Positions 44,178 to 52,804 of a DNA stretch of 64,000 bases are shown in pieces. How positions within the stretch are numbered: the stretch's first letter is position 1; each line of letters opens with the position of its first letter. The stretch spans positions 1 through 64,000 of the forward strand of contig NZ_BORW01000011.1 of assembly GCF_018333375.1 (NCBI RefSeq). Reading direction: 5' to 3'. This stretch comes from Paenibacillus cookii (GTDB taxonomy: Bacteria > Bacillota > Bacilli > Paenibacillales > Paenibacillaceae). The position numbers were made by a program, and so were the translations under genes. The notes below the pieces were generated by a model. It was not told where the DNA came from. It ran no database searches and was given only the letters and a program-made list of their open reading frames with translations.

Positions 44178-45098
44178 GTGGAGCAATTTGAACCCAGGAT
44201 CATGTCCGAATTGGAAGGCCAAGCAAAGGCGTTTTTTAGAGTGGAAATGCTGCTTGAGGCTGCTTTGGCGTCTTTGCGGGTGAAGCAAGCCGAATCCCTG
44301 TTGTTCGGCAAAATGACCGTTTTGCATTACCGGATGTTCGGCGGGGAAGGCGACGCCGTCTACAGGGCTGCGGCAGCGGTGGAGCTGATGATTCTTGGCC
44401 TGGACATCATCGACGATTTGCAGGATGAAGACCATGGAGGAATGCCCTGGCACCGGCTTTCGAAGGATATTGCGCTAAACCTCGCCATCGGCTTTTTGAC
44501 CTTATCCCAGGAGACGCTGCTTTACAGCGACTTTCCGCTGGAGAGGGTGCATGAGTCCGCAGTCTTTTTAAACCGTCAAATGCTGGTGGCCATTAACGGC
44601 CAAACGTTGGATCTGCTGAATGCCGCCCGCGACGAGGATGAATACCTGAAGATGGTGGAGCAAAAGTCGGCGGCCCTATTGGTATGCGCCTGCATGATTG
44701 GAGTCATTTTGGCTACCGGACAGGCGGACGAACGGGTGGCCGAGTATGCCCGGGAGGTCGGCATCGCCGCTCAGATTAAAAACGATTATAGGGATTTGCT
44801 GGATTGGGGAAACAAAAATGATTTTTTGCGGCGCAAAAAAACGCTCCCGGTACTGTTTTTGCTTTCTACTGCCGAGGAACAGGATGAACGCTGGATCGTG
44901 GACTATTTCGCGGGCCGCCTCCAACCGGAGGAGGTGCTGCATCGCGAAGAGGAGTTTTGCGCCGTGGTGCAGCGGACAGGCACCGCATTATATACTTCCG
45001 TTCGGATGCGATCCCACTATTACCGGTTTCTGAACATCATCGAGGGCATGGAGATGGACGCGAAATGGCGTGACTTAATGATCGAAGCCGCGCGCTAA
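44178..45098 (+). CDS. comQ: ComQ-type isoprenyl transferase
   Basis: 306 residues from GTG 44178, with GGAGGGGA upstream. It has the polyprenyl synthase fold: a first Asp-rich motif DDLQDED (residues 79-85) and a weakened second motif NDYRD (202-206) in place of DDxxD, as in ComQ proteins. ComQ processes the ComX precursor and attaches a geranyl or farnesyl group to its Trp. The identification is strengthened by the next three genes, a ComX-like peptide, a ComP-like kinase and a ComA-like regulator, in the canonical order. Confidence 0.85.
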   Translation: MEQFEPRIMSELEGQAKAFFRVEMLLEAALASLRVKQAESLLFGKMTVLHYRMFGGEGDAVYRAAAAVELMILGLDIIDDLQDEDHGGMPWHRLSKDIALNLAIGFLTLSQETLLYSDFPLERVHESAVFLNRQMLVAINGQTLDLLNAARDEDEYLKMVEQKSAALLVCACMIGVILATGQADERVAEYAREVGIAAQIKNDYRDLLDWGNKNDFLRRKKTLPVLFLLSTAEEQDERWIVDYFAGRLQPEEVLHREEEFCAVVQRTGTALYTSVRMRSHYYRFLNIIEGMEMDAKWRDLMIEAAR

Positions 45099-45123
45099 CA
45101 AGCCGATAAACTTGTTCGGGGTA

Positions 45124-45163
45124 CCGCAATGATGCCGCAAACTCCCACGCAATCGATTTGCGG
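45124..45163. promoter_or_regulatory. ComA-type half-sites upstream of comX
   Basis: CCGCAA (45124-45129), CCGCAA (45135-45140), ACGCAA (45147-45152) and TTGCGG (45158-45163). The same half-sites occur before the precursor genes. TATATT at 45218-45223 may be a -10 box with no good -35, as in activator-dependent promoters. The 157-bp comQ-comX gap is otherwise empty. Confidence 0.55.
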
Positions 45164-45255
45164 GAAATACGTGATACGTTGTCGTTTTGCAATGGATGCT
45201 GCCTTGATATATTGAAATCAAAGGAAGCAAATTGATCCATTGGGAGGAAACGACA

Positions 45256-45429
45256 ATGTTGAAAGAAATGATTCGCAAAATCGTAACGGAACCTGAATTT
45301 ATGGCCCGGATTCAAAACGGACAGCTGCAGCTGGCCGGCATGTCGGCATTCGAACAGCGCGCATTTTTGGATGTCATGCAAGAGCGCAAACCGGATGACT
45401 CCCTCCGCAAAAGCGCATATTGGGCTTAA
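45256..45429 (+). CDS. comX: ComX-type pheromone precursor
   Basis: 57 residues, ATG 45256 after GGGAGGAAAC. It begins MLKEMIRKIVTEPEFMARIQ and ends SLRKSAYWA, with a single Trp at position 56. ComX precursors are 50-75 residues long, have an unmodified N-terminal part similar to this and a C-terminal pheromone whose Trp is isoprenylated. Here Trp is the second-last residue, an unusually terminal position. The gene lies between comQ and comP, as in Bacillus. An isoprenylated C-terminal peptide of unknown length is expected outside the cell. Confidence 0.8.
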   Translation: MLKEMIRKIVTEPEFMARIQNGQLQLAGMSAFEQRAFLDVMQERKPDDSLRKSAYWA

Positions 45430-45485
45430 ATTCTCAAGTTGCTTAAACCCCCATACAACATTAAGTGATCTGGAGGCCTACTTCA

Positions 45486-47861
45486 TTGTCGAAATGGACG
45501 AACAACATCAAACTTGCTGCAGGATGGATTGCACTCATCGTATTGGTCGCATATTTGGCAGGCGTCATCATCAACCAGCGGGACATGGGGATCGACGTCG
45601 CTCCGAACGCGGACGGCCGCATGGCCGTGACGGCCATCGAGCCCGACAGCTGGGCCAAAGGCATCATTAAGCCCGGCGACATCGTGGTCAATGTGGACGG
45701 AGCCGATCCCCTTCAATCGGAAGCGATCCGGACGTATGGAGTCATTGTAGGCGCAGACCACATCGAGATCGAACGTCAAGCCCCGGACGGTTCTTCGTAT
45801 ACGATGACGCTGCCCGTTGATCATGGCGTTTCGGCGTACGGCACGTTATTTTATCTGGTCATCCCCGGCTTATCTCTGGTGCTGCTGCTGATTTTCTCGG
45901 TTTATGTATACAAGAAGGAAAAGGAAGACCGGGCTGCCAAGCTCTTGATCCTGTTTTTTCTGAGCATTGGTCTAAGTTATTTCAGCTCGGCGGCTTCGGG
46001 GCTGCTGAACCCCGTCGGAAGAATTACGCTCGGAATCAGTTTCGCCAGCATACCGGTCTTCTTTATCCACTTCATGGAGGCCTATCTTCGGAACTATCAA
46101 GAACGATTTATTACCAGGGCGGGGCTTAGAGCGTTTTACCTGTTCGCCTCGTTGGTCGGCATGATGATGGTGCTGAGCGTCATTCCCGGAATCCCGATCC
46201 ATCCGTACGAGACGACGGCGCTGCTTGTGTTTTTCGTGTACGCCAATGTGGTCATCGTTTACAAATTGATTAGCAAATTCATAAAGCACCGTTCCGGGGA
46301 GCTCCGCTCGCTTTTCAAAATTACGTTAACCGGACATACGGTTGCTTTTCTGCCATTTTTGCTGTTTGACGCGATTCCCGGGTTTTTCGGCCTGTCCTTT
46401 GCCCCGGCAAAGCTGACGGCGATTTTTCTGGTGGCCATTCCGGTCGTGTATTTTTATCTCTTTATCACGAAAAGGCTGTTTGATATCGACTTTGTGCTGA
46501 ACCGCTTCTTTTATTATACGTCGATTTCTTTTATTCCGGCTTTGGTCATCATCGGTTTGATGGCCGTAATTATGCATCAGGATCAATATACCTGGGTCAA
46601 GTGGATTCAGATTTTTTTATTGGTCTACCTCATGATTACGCTGTTTTTGTTCGCCAAGGAATTTATGGACTATAGGCTCAGGCCTCACTTTCTTAAGGAA
46701 ACTCATGATTTTCAAGGAAGCATCGACCGCTTTTCCAAGCGGATTTCGAAGGTGATGAAACGTTCCGATCTGGAGAAGCTGCTGGAGCGGGAGGTCTGCA
46801 TGATTTTGCCCGTTCGGAATGTCTCCTTTCTGAAAATCGTTCAGGATAAAAGCATGGACCGACCTGCGGTTTCGGGGGACGGGAAAGCCGCTCCGGAGAT
46901 CGAAGCCGCGCTGCAAAAACTGGGCCATAAGCCGGCGGTAGGAGATATGATTCGCCTGCCGGTCGGCACCGGGCTGGTGACGGGCAATTACGGAACAACG
47001 CAGCACGTATTGTGGATCGACGAAAAGGTTAACCATACGAGCCTCAACATGGACGAAAAAAACTGGCTCAAAACGATTGCCCATTACAGCGGGATCGTAT
47101 ACGAAAACCTGTATCTGATCGAAGGGTTGATCGAGAACCTGGAAATGGAGATGAAAAGCCAGAGGGAGGCGCCATCCTGGGTGCTCCGCCTGATTTTTAC
47201 CCTTTCCGAAAACGAGCGCAGACGGCTTGCTTCGGATCTGCATGACGCGGCTTTGCAGGATCAGCTCATCTGGTACCGGAAGCTGGAGTCGCTGATGCTG
47301 GATTACCCGATGGAAGACGGTTTGCTGGAACAGCTGGACCAGATCAAAGAAGGACTTCTCGACGTTATACATCAGATCAGGCAGACATGCAACGAGCTGC
47401 GCCCGCCCCTCCTGAAAGAGATGGGGATCGTGGAGGCGCTGGAACAGCTGATTCAGCAGGAGCAGATCCGCTCCAATTATGCCGTGACGCTTCGGGCGGA
47501 ACCGACCGTCATCGAGCTTAACGACGTGCAAATATTGGCGGTTTACCGTATCGTGCAGGAATTGCTGCGAAACGCCGACAAGCATGCGGGGGCGTCCCAA
47601 ATCCTGATCGAGCTGGAGCAGCGCGACAGCGAATTGTATTTTTACTATAAGGATGACGGCCGCGGTCTTCAGCTGACGGAACTTACCGATTCGTTCAAAC
47701 ATATGGGGATTTCGGGTATCAAGGAACGCGTGCGCAGCCTTGACGGGGATATTGTTTTTCATTCGGAACCGGGCAAAGGCTTTGAAGTTCAGTTAACGCT
47801 GCCGATGAATCCCCACAGTGAAGAAGGAGGAGAGAACGATGATTCGTATTTTGCTAGTTGA
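45486..47861 (+). CDS. comP: ComP-type sensor histidine kinase
   Basis: 791 residues from TTG 45486, chosen because GGAGG lies nine bases upstream; the in-frame GTG at 45465 precedes it. A first helix, then an extracytoplasmic PDZ-like region (IEPDSWAKGIIKPGDIVVNVDG), then about eight membrane helices, a linker with FAKEFMDYRL, a HisKA_3 box SDLHDAALQD (His586) and an HATPase_c domain ending GISGIKERVRSLDG. The layout and several segments match Bacillus ComP. It should sense the ComX pheromone and phosphorylate the next gene product, which overlaps it by 23 bp. Confidence 0.88.
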   Translation: MSKWTNNIKLAAGWIALIVLVAYLAGVIINQRDMGIDVAPNADGRMAVTAIEPDSWAKGIIKPGDIVVNVDGADPLQSEAIRTYGVIVGADHIEIERQAPDGSSYTMTLPVDHGVSAYGTLFYLVIPGLSLVLLLIFSVYVYKKEKEDRAAKLLILFFLSIGLSYFSSAASGLLNPVGRITLGISFASIPVFFIHFMEAYLRNYQERFITRAGLRAFYLFASLVGMMMVLSVIPGIPIHPYETTALLVFFVYANVVIVYKLISKFIKHRSGELRSLFKITLTGHTVAFLPFLLFDAIPGFFGLSFAPAKLTAIFLVAIPVVYFYLFITKRLFDIDFVLNRFFYYTSISFIPALVIIGLMAVIMHQDQYTWVKWIQIFLLVYLMITLFLFAKEFMDYRLRPHFLKETHDFQGSIDRFSKRISKVMKRSDLEKLLEREVCMILPVRNVSFLKIVQDKSMDRPAVSGDGKAAPEIEAALQKLGHKPAVGDMIRLPVGTGLVTGNYGTTQHVLWIDEKVNHTSLNMDEKNWLKTIAHYSGIVYENLYLIEGLIENLEMEMKSQREAPSWVLRLIFTLSENERRRLASDLHDAALQDQLIWYRKLESLMLDYPMEDGLLEQLDQIKEGLLDVIHQIRQTCNELRPPLLKEMGIVEALEQLIQQEQIRSNYAVTLRAEPTVIELNDVQILAVYRIVQELLRNADKHAGASQILIELEQRDSELYFYYKDDGRGLQLTELTDSFKHMGISGIKERVRSLDGDIVFHSEPGKGFEVQLTLPMNPHSEEGGENDDSYFAS

Positions 47862-48498
47862 CGACCATCCTTCGGTTTGTGAGGGTACGAAAACGATGAT
47901 CGAACAGGACCCCGATATGGAAGTAACGGTTTCCTATCATTCGCCGGAGGCGCTGGAAATAGCCAAAACCCAGGAATTTGACGTCATGCTGTTTGATCTT
48001 AACATTCCGGTGATCAGCGGTCTGGAGCTTACCAAACGATTGATGGGCATCAATCCGGATTTTCGGATTCTGATCTATACGGGCTACGAGATCAGCTCGA
48101 ATTTCAATTTGCTGGTGGAGGCGGGGGTTTCGGGCATCATAAGCAAAACGGCCAGCCGGGAGCAGCTGTTAAATGCGATCCACTGCGCGCTCCGCGGGGA
48201 AGCGGTAATACCTGTTTCGCTTTTGAGGCAGCTGCGGCGAAGCGAGGTACGGCTCTCTTCCATCCGCAACGATAAGACGATGGAGGACGTCTCCATTAAT
48301 GAGCGGGAGCAGGAAATTTTGCAGGAGGTCGCAGGCGGCAGCAGCAACAAGGATATCGCCGCGAAGCTGCTTATGAGCCAGCGTACGGTCGAGTACAATT
48401 TGACCCGGATCTTCGAAAAACTGGGCGTGCGTTCACGCTCGGAGGCGATTGTAGAGGCTAAAAGGCTCGGGCTGATCCACAATGGGGAATTCGTGTAA
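47839..48498 (+). CDS. comA: ComA-type response regulator
   Basis: 219 residues from ATG 47839 (AAGGAGGAG upstream). Receiver domain with acidic pair D8-D9, phospho-acceptor D53 (LFDLNIP) and segments DDHPSVCEGTKTM, YTGYE and ISKT that match ComA closely. A LuxR-type helix-turn-helix follows (QRTVEYNLTRIFEKLGVRSR). Phosphorylated ComA binds TTGCGG/CCGCAA half-sites, which occur before the RiPP precursors and before comX. It is the last intact gene before the metG remnant. Confidence 0.88.
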   Translation: MIRILLVDDHPSVCEGTKTMIEQDPDMEVTVSYHSPEALEIAKTQEFDVMLFDLNIPVISGLELTKRLMGINPDFRILIYTGYEISSNFNLLVEAGVSGIISKTASREQLLNAIHCALRGEAVIPVSLLRQLRRSEVRLSSIRNDKTMEDVSINEREQEILQEVAGGSSNKDIAAKLLMSQRTVEYNLTRIFEKLGVRSRSEAIVEAKRLGLIHNGEFV

Positions 48499-48509
48499 TT
48501 CCGGGGTTC

Positions 48510-48600
48510 TTGGATGTGAGTGCCGCGAGGCATTGATGAATTTGGGTGGTAACACGTGAGTAATCAGGCTCTCGTCCCTTATGGGGATGAGGGCTTTTTT
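48510..48600 (+). ncRNA. Truncated T-box leader (antiterminator and terminator only)
   Basis: GGGTGGTAACACG (48544-48556) matches the T-box element, with UGGU able to pair with a tRNA ACCA end. A hairpin with GAGTGCCGCGAGGCA precedes it, and the terminator CTCGTCCC / GGGGATGAG followed by TTTTTT (48571-48600) comes after. The Stem I specifier region, normally about 100 nt further upstream, is missing because comA ends at 48498. The element therefore cannot read a tRNA anticodon. Confidence 0.75.
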
Positions 48601-48639
48601 GTATTTTCAAGCGAAAAAAGGAGGAGTCAACGACGGGCG

Positions 48640-48873
48640 GTGTGGGTTCCCGGCCTGCTTGCGCGATACGAGCCGGATTCCATCCTGTATTTCCTGATTG
48701 CAAACGGACCGGAACGCCGGGATGCGGATTTTTCGTTGCGCAAACTGACCGGTCTCGCGCTCTTGTTCGAGCGAATCGAACCCTCCCGGATCGCGGAGGA
48801 AACGGAGCGTCTTCGGCAAGCTGACATAAGGAGTGAAAATGCTTCGAATAACAACCATTTTAACGCACTATGA
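48640..48873 (+). pseudogene. metG: metG (methionyl-tRNA synthetase) remnant with internal deletions
   Basis: After the T-box terminator, an AAAGGAGG ribosome site leads not to a start codon but to an internal MetRS segment: [15 protein letters not shown], then [16 protein letters not shown], the region after KMSKS in MetRS. This joins directly to the C-terminal end [16 protein letters not shown]. The catalytic domain and most of the anticodon-binding domain are deleted in frame. The remaining frame could at most make a 77-residue fragment from GTG 48640. A functional MetRS must be encoded elsewhere. Confidence 0.75.
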
Positions 48874-48900
48874 ATTTTTGCAAATCCCCGTATGAAAATA

Positions 48901-48954
48901 TTGACAATCCAAATTTGGGCGGGTAAATTAAACGATGTATTAAACATTGTTTAA
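48901..48954 (+). promoter_or_regulatory. Promoter and TetR-type operator for the efflux pair
   Basis: TTGACA (48901-48906), 17-bp spacer, TAAATT (48924-48929). Overlapping the -10 is the palindrome TTAAACGATG-N7-CATTGTTTAA (48928-48954), with one mismatch between arms. This is the expected site of autorepression by the TetR protein. Confidence 0.75.
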
Positions 48955-48987
48955 AAACGGCCGGAAAGGGGGACGGAACCCGCTTTG

Positions 48988-49614
48988 ATGAAGGAAGACA
49001 GCTCGGTAAATGCAGCAGGGAACGATACCAAATTAGACTTGTTAAACGCCACCGTCGAGCTGATCCGGGAGGAAGGGATCGCATGCGTTACGCTGCGCAG
49101 AATTGCGGATAAGGCGGCAACGAATTTGGCGCTGGTCAACTACCATTTCGGCTCGAAGGAGAAACTGATCGCTCAAGCCATCGGCAGCATCGTAGGCACT
49201 TTTGGGGACGCCTTCGCCTTGCTTGACGAACATGATCTGGAGCCGATTGAGCGGCTGAAGCAGTTTTTTTGCCGGTATATTTCGCATCTTCAGGAGTATC
49301 CGGGCCTTGCCAAGGAGCTGCTTGACCAGAGCCGGCTGATCCTCTGCTCCCAAAACGAATATGTCCGGTACAGCAAAGTGATGAAGACGGAAAAGCTGAT
49401 GGACACGTTAATGGAGATCACGGGCGAAACGGACGAATCGGTTGTGCGCGGCATGATGGCCCAGCTTTACGGAGCATTGTTTTACCCGGTCATCATGAAC
49501 TCTTACCTCGGCATGGGCGGGGAAGAGCCTGCGCCGGAGATTCACCTGCCTGATCTGGAAGATCAGGTCGACATGCTGTTCAGTCACTATTTTCACCGGT
49601 ACAAAACAGATTAA
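48988..49614 (+). CDS. TetR-family transcriptional regulator
   Basis: 208 residues from ATG 48988 (the in-frame TTG at 48985 directly precedes it). The N-terminal helix-turn-helix is seen at about residues 35-55 (TLRRIADKAATNLALVNYHF). The C-terminal ligand-binding domain has no recognisable ligand signature. It is followed by an MFS exporter gene after 47 bp, so the pair probably forms a drug-responsive efflux operon repressed from the palindrome upstream. Whether the RiPP next door is a ligand or cargo is unknown. Confidence 0.9.
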   Translation: MKEDSSVNAAGNDTKLDLLNATVELIREEGIACVTLRRIADKAATNLALVNYHFGSKEKLIAQAIGSIVGTFGDAFALLDEHDLEPIERLKQFFCRYISHLQEYPGLAKELLDQSRLILCSQNEYVRYSKVMKTEKLMDTLMEITGETDESVVRGMMAQLYGALFYPVIMNSYLGMGGEEPAPEIHLPDLEDQVDMLFSHYFHRYKTD

Positions 49615-49661
49615 AGGGATGTTAGAGACGAATCCAACTATAGAAATGAGTGGAGAAACCT

Positions 49662-51161
49662 ATGTCTAAACCGCTGTCGGGCCATACTGCCGCCGAAGAG
49701 GCGCCTTTTTCGCTCAAGGCGATCCTTCCGCCTCTTTTGGCGATCATCGTCGGGATGATTATGGTTATTTTGGACGGTACGGTCGTGAATGTCGCCGTTC
49801 CGAACCTGGTAGACTTTTTCAATTCGGATCTAAAAACGATCCAGTGGGCCATAACCGGCTACACGCTGGCGCTTTCGGCTGTCATTCCCCTTGCCGGCTG
49901 GATGACCGACCGCTTTGGGGCAAAGCAGGTTTTCGTCACGACGGTCGTCTTGTTCGTGCTGGGATCGGCTTTGTGTTCGATTGCCCAAAATGCAACGCAG
50001 CTGATCATCTACCGCGTCATTCAGGGGCTCGGGGGCGGCATGGTCGCGCCGATCGGGATGGCGATGGTGTTCAAGCTGGCGCCGCCGGAACGCCGGGGCG
50101 CGATCATGGGGATGCTCGGGGTGCCGATGCTGCTGGCCCCGGCCCTCGGACCGGTATTGTCCGGGTGGCTCGTGGAATACGCCAACTGGCGCTGGATCTT
50201 CCTGATCAACGTGCCGATCGGCGTCGTTGCCGTCATTCTCGGCATCGCTTATTTGCCGAAGGCCGACCGCTTCGCGCCGAAGCAGCTGGATCTGCTGGGC
50301 ATTCTTCTGGCGCCGATCGCGTTTGCGATGCTGGCCTACGGCGTCAACGAGGGCGGCAGCGTATCCTGGACCTCGCGCGGAGCCGAGCTTGGCCTTGCGA
50401 TTGGCGGCGTGGCTTTGGTGTTGTTCATCATCGTGGAGCTGCTTCATAAAAATCCGCTGCTCGAGTTGCGGGTATTCCGCTCGTCGGATTTTACGCGCGG
50501 GATCATTTTGACGTGGATCATGCAGGCCTCGCTGTTCGGCTGCATGCTGTTCGTGCCGCTGTACCTGCAAACCATCCGCCAATTCACGCCGCTGGAGACC
50601 GGCCTGATCCTGCTGCCGCAGGCGCTTTGCTCTGCCATTGCGATGCCGATCGGCGGCAAATTTTTCGATAAATACGGCGCCCGTCCGGTCTCCTTCGTCG
50701 GACTCGTCATCATTGCCGTATCCTTGTTTTTGCTGAGCGGAATCCATGCCGACACGTCGCTTTACGTCATCATGCCGCTGCTTGGGGCCATGGGCTTCGG
50801 CATGGGCTTGTCGATGATGCCGCTGAACACGCATGTGCTGAATGCGGCGCCCCGCCAGTGGGTGAACCGCGTGACGCCGCTTACGTCGGCGCTGCAGCAG
50901 GTGGTCGTGTCCTTTGCCGTAGCCGGCATGACCGGATATATGACGAGCCGCATCAACCATCATGTCGGAGCGGCCGGAAAAGGAGGCAACCCGCTGGAGG
51001 CCACGGTGCTTGGCTTCGACGACGTCTTTTTGCTGTCGGCCTGGATGGCCGTCGCAGGCGTTGCGCTTTGCCTCATTTTGCGGAAACCGAAGGAAATGAT
51101 CGTGGGGTCGGGGCCGGAAGGCGAAGGCAAGCCGGATCCGTCGCTCATGATCGGACACTGA
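49662..51161 (+). CDS. DHA2-family (EmrB/QacA-type) MFS multidrug exporter
   Basis: 499 residues from ATG 49662 (TGGAGA five bases upstream). Predicted 14 membrane helices, with motif D1 VILDGTVVNVAVPNL in the first helix, the Asp/Arg loop GWMTDRFGAKQ, and WRWIFLINVPIGV. These proton antiporters export drugs and toxic compounds. It is controlled by the adjacent TetR protein. Exporters of this type are often found near antibiotic clusters, so a role in self-resistance is possible, but it lies beyond the metG remnant. Confidence 0.9.
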   Translation: MSKPLSGHTAAEEAPFSLKAILPPLLAIIVGMIMVILDGTVVNVAVPNLVDFFNSDLKTIQWAITGYTLALSAVIPLAGWMTDRFGAKQVFVTTVVLFVLGSALCSIAQNATQLIIYRVIQGLGGGMVAPIGMAMVFKLAPPERRGAIMGMLGVPMLLAPALGPVLSGWLVEYANWRWIFLINVPIGVVAVILGIAYLPKADRFAPKQLDLLGILLAPIAFAMLAYGVNEGGSVSWTSRGAELGLAIGGVALVLFIIVELLHKNPLLELRVFRSSDFTRGIILTWIMQASLFGCMLFVPLYLQTIRQFTPLETGLILLPQALCSAIAMPIGGKFFDKYGARPVSFVGLVIIAVSLFLLSGIHADTSLYVIMPLLGAMGFGMGLSMMPLNTHVLNAAPRQWVNRVTPLTSALQQVVVSFAVAGMTGYMTSRINHHVGAAGKGGNPLEATVLGFDDVFLLSAWMAVAGVALCLILRKPKEMIVGSGPEGEGKPDPSLMIGH

Positions 51162-51190
51162 TGCGGACAGCCGCGCCCTAATGCCGCATA

Positions 51191-51238
51191 GAGCCTGAAG
51201 CCTGTTTTCTTGCATGAATCCGGCTTCGGGCTCTTTTC
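51191..51238 (+). terminator. Terminator after MFS exporter
   Basis: GAGCCTGAAGCC (51191-51202) and GGCTTCGGGCTC (51222-51233) with one mismatch, followed by TTTT. The rest of the 329-bp gap to 51490 shows no gene; GGAGAAG before 51491 is the next ribosome site. Confidence 0.75.
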
Positions 51239-51490
51239 CTCATTGATACGCCGGCGGGAATCTTCGGATTCGCGCGCAAGAGGTTTGAACGTCCGGCATG
51301 CGGCGGCATATTGCAGAAAGTGGAATGTTCGCGCCCATTCAGGATAAGATGTAAGATAGACGTTTTCTTTTTGGAGGAAACAGGCAAAAATTTTTTAGGC
51401 TGCAGTTGAAACCTTAGCAGCTGAATTATCGTATTAGCATTTTATATAGATTGATTAATCTTATTTTGCAAAGGAGAAGATGAGCTTTAC

Positions 51491-52801
51491 ATGGACAGTG
51501 ACAGGTATGTATTAAATTTGGTTTTGGTTGCACTCATGATTGGATTGTCGGCCTTTTTCGTAGCAGTGGAATTTGCGGTGATCCGCGTCCGCGCCAGCCG
51601 CGTGGACCAGCTGATCGCCGAAGGGCGCAAAGGCGCGAATGCCGTGAAAAAGGTGCTTGGAGACCTGGACGGCTATTTATCGGCCTGCCAGCTCGGAATT
51701 ACGATTACGTCGCTTGTGCTGGGCTTTCTCGGAGAGCCGACGGTGGAGAAAATTTTGCATCCGCTGTTTGAAAAATGGAATGTTTCCGAAGGGTTAAGTT
51801 CTTTCTTGTCCCTCCTGATCGCTTTTGTCGTCATTACGTACCTTCATGTGGTCATCGGCGAACTGGCGCCGAAAACGGTGGCGATCCGCAAAGCGGAAAC
51901 CATTGCGCTCTGGTTCTCGGCCCCCATTATCTGGTTTAAGAAAATCATGTACCCGTTTATCTGGCTGCTTAACGGTTCGGCCAATCAGCTTGTCCGTTTG
52001 TTCGGCGTCAAGCCGGCTTCGGAGCATGAGGAAGCCCATACCGAAGAAGAACTGCAAATCATCTTGAATGAAAGTTACGAAAGCGGAAAAATCAACGACA
52101 ACGAATTCGGATACGTAAGCCGGATCTTTGCGTTTGACAATATGCTGGCCAAGGAAATCATGGTGCCGCGGACCGATATGGTCTGTCTCGACAAAAACAA
52201 GCCGCGCAGCGAAAACGTGGAAATCATCAAACAGCAGCAGTACACCCGTTTCCCGCTGATCGACGGCAGCAAAGACAACGTCATCGGCATCATCAATACG
52301 AAGCAATTTTTCCTTGCCTACGAGGATGACCCTAACGTCGACGTGTCCACGTTGATTCATCCGGTCATGGCCGTGTCGGAAGTGACGCCGGTCAGCGTGC
52401 TCCTGCAGCGGATGCAGAAGGAGGGCACGCATATGGCGATTTTGATCGACGAATACGGCGGCACGTCCGGGCTCGTGACGATCGAGGATATCATCGAGGA
52501 AATCGTGGGCGAGATCCGCGACGAATTTGATGCGGACGAAGAAGAAGAAGTTCAGGAAGTGGAGAAAAACCACCTGATCGTTGACGGCATGGTCTCTGTT
52601 TCCCAAATCAACGACTATTTCCATCTCGAGCTGGACACGAAGGAATGGGATACGATCGGCGGCTGGCTGTACAGCCAGAGCAATGAAATGGAAGAAAACG
52701 AGTCCTTCGAGCATGAAGGGGTGACGTTCAAGCTGCTGGAACGGGAGAACAACCGTTTCTGCAAGCTGGAAATTATTAAGGAAACGCAAAGCGAGGAATA
52801 A
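51491..52801 (+). CDS. CNNM/CorC-family membrane protein (hemolysin-like)
   Basis: 436 residues. An N-terminal DUF21/CNNM membrane domain (about residues 5-195, starting with YVLNLVLVALMIGLSAFFVA), a CBS-domain pair (about 215-335, with RTDMVCLD and MAILIDEYGGTSGLVTIEDI) and a C-terminal CorC_HlyC domain. Such proteins take part in Mg2+ homeostasis; the name hemolysin is historical. The next gene starts three bases after its stop, so they are probably cotranscribed. Confidence 0.9.
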   Translation: MDSDRYVLNLVLVALMIGLSAFFVAVEFAVIRVRASRVDQLIAEGRKGANAVKKVLGDLDGYLSACQLGITITSLVLGFLGEPTVEKILHPLFEKWNVSEGLSSFLSLLIAFVVITYLHVVIGELAPKTVAIRKAETIALWFSAPIIWFKKIMYPFIWLLNGSANQLVRLFGVKPASEHEEAHTEEELQIILNESYESGKINDNEFGYVSRIFAFDNMLAKEIMVPRTDMVCLDKNKPRSENVEIIKQQQYTRFPLIDGSKDNVIGIINTKQFFLAYEDDPNVDVSTLIHPVMAVSEVTPVSVLLQRMQKEGTHMAILIDEYGGTSGLVTIEDIIEEIVGEIRDEFDADEEEEVQEVEKNHLIVDGMVSVSQINDYFHLELDTKEWDTIGGWLYSQSNEMEENESFEHEGVTFKLLERENNRFCKLEIIKETQSEE

Positions 52802-52804
52802 AAG

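Noticed and set aside
45256..45429. Third RiPP precursor
   Set aside because: The peptide lacks a Ser/Cys core, has one Trp near the C-terminus, and sits between comQ and comP, so it fits ComX.
48556..48873. Independent 105-aa protein
   Set aside because: Its start would lie inside the T-box antiterminator, and the body is clearly MetRS sequence with deletions.
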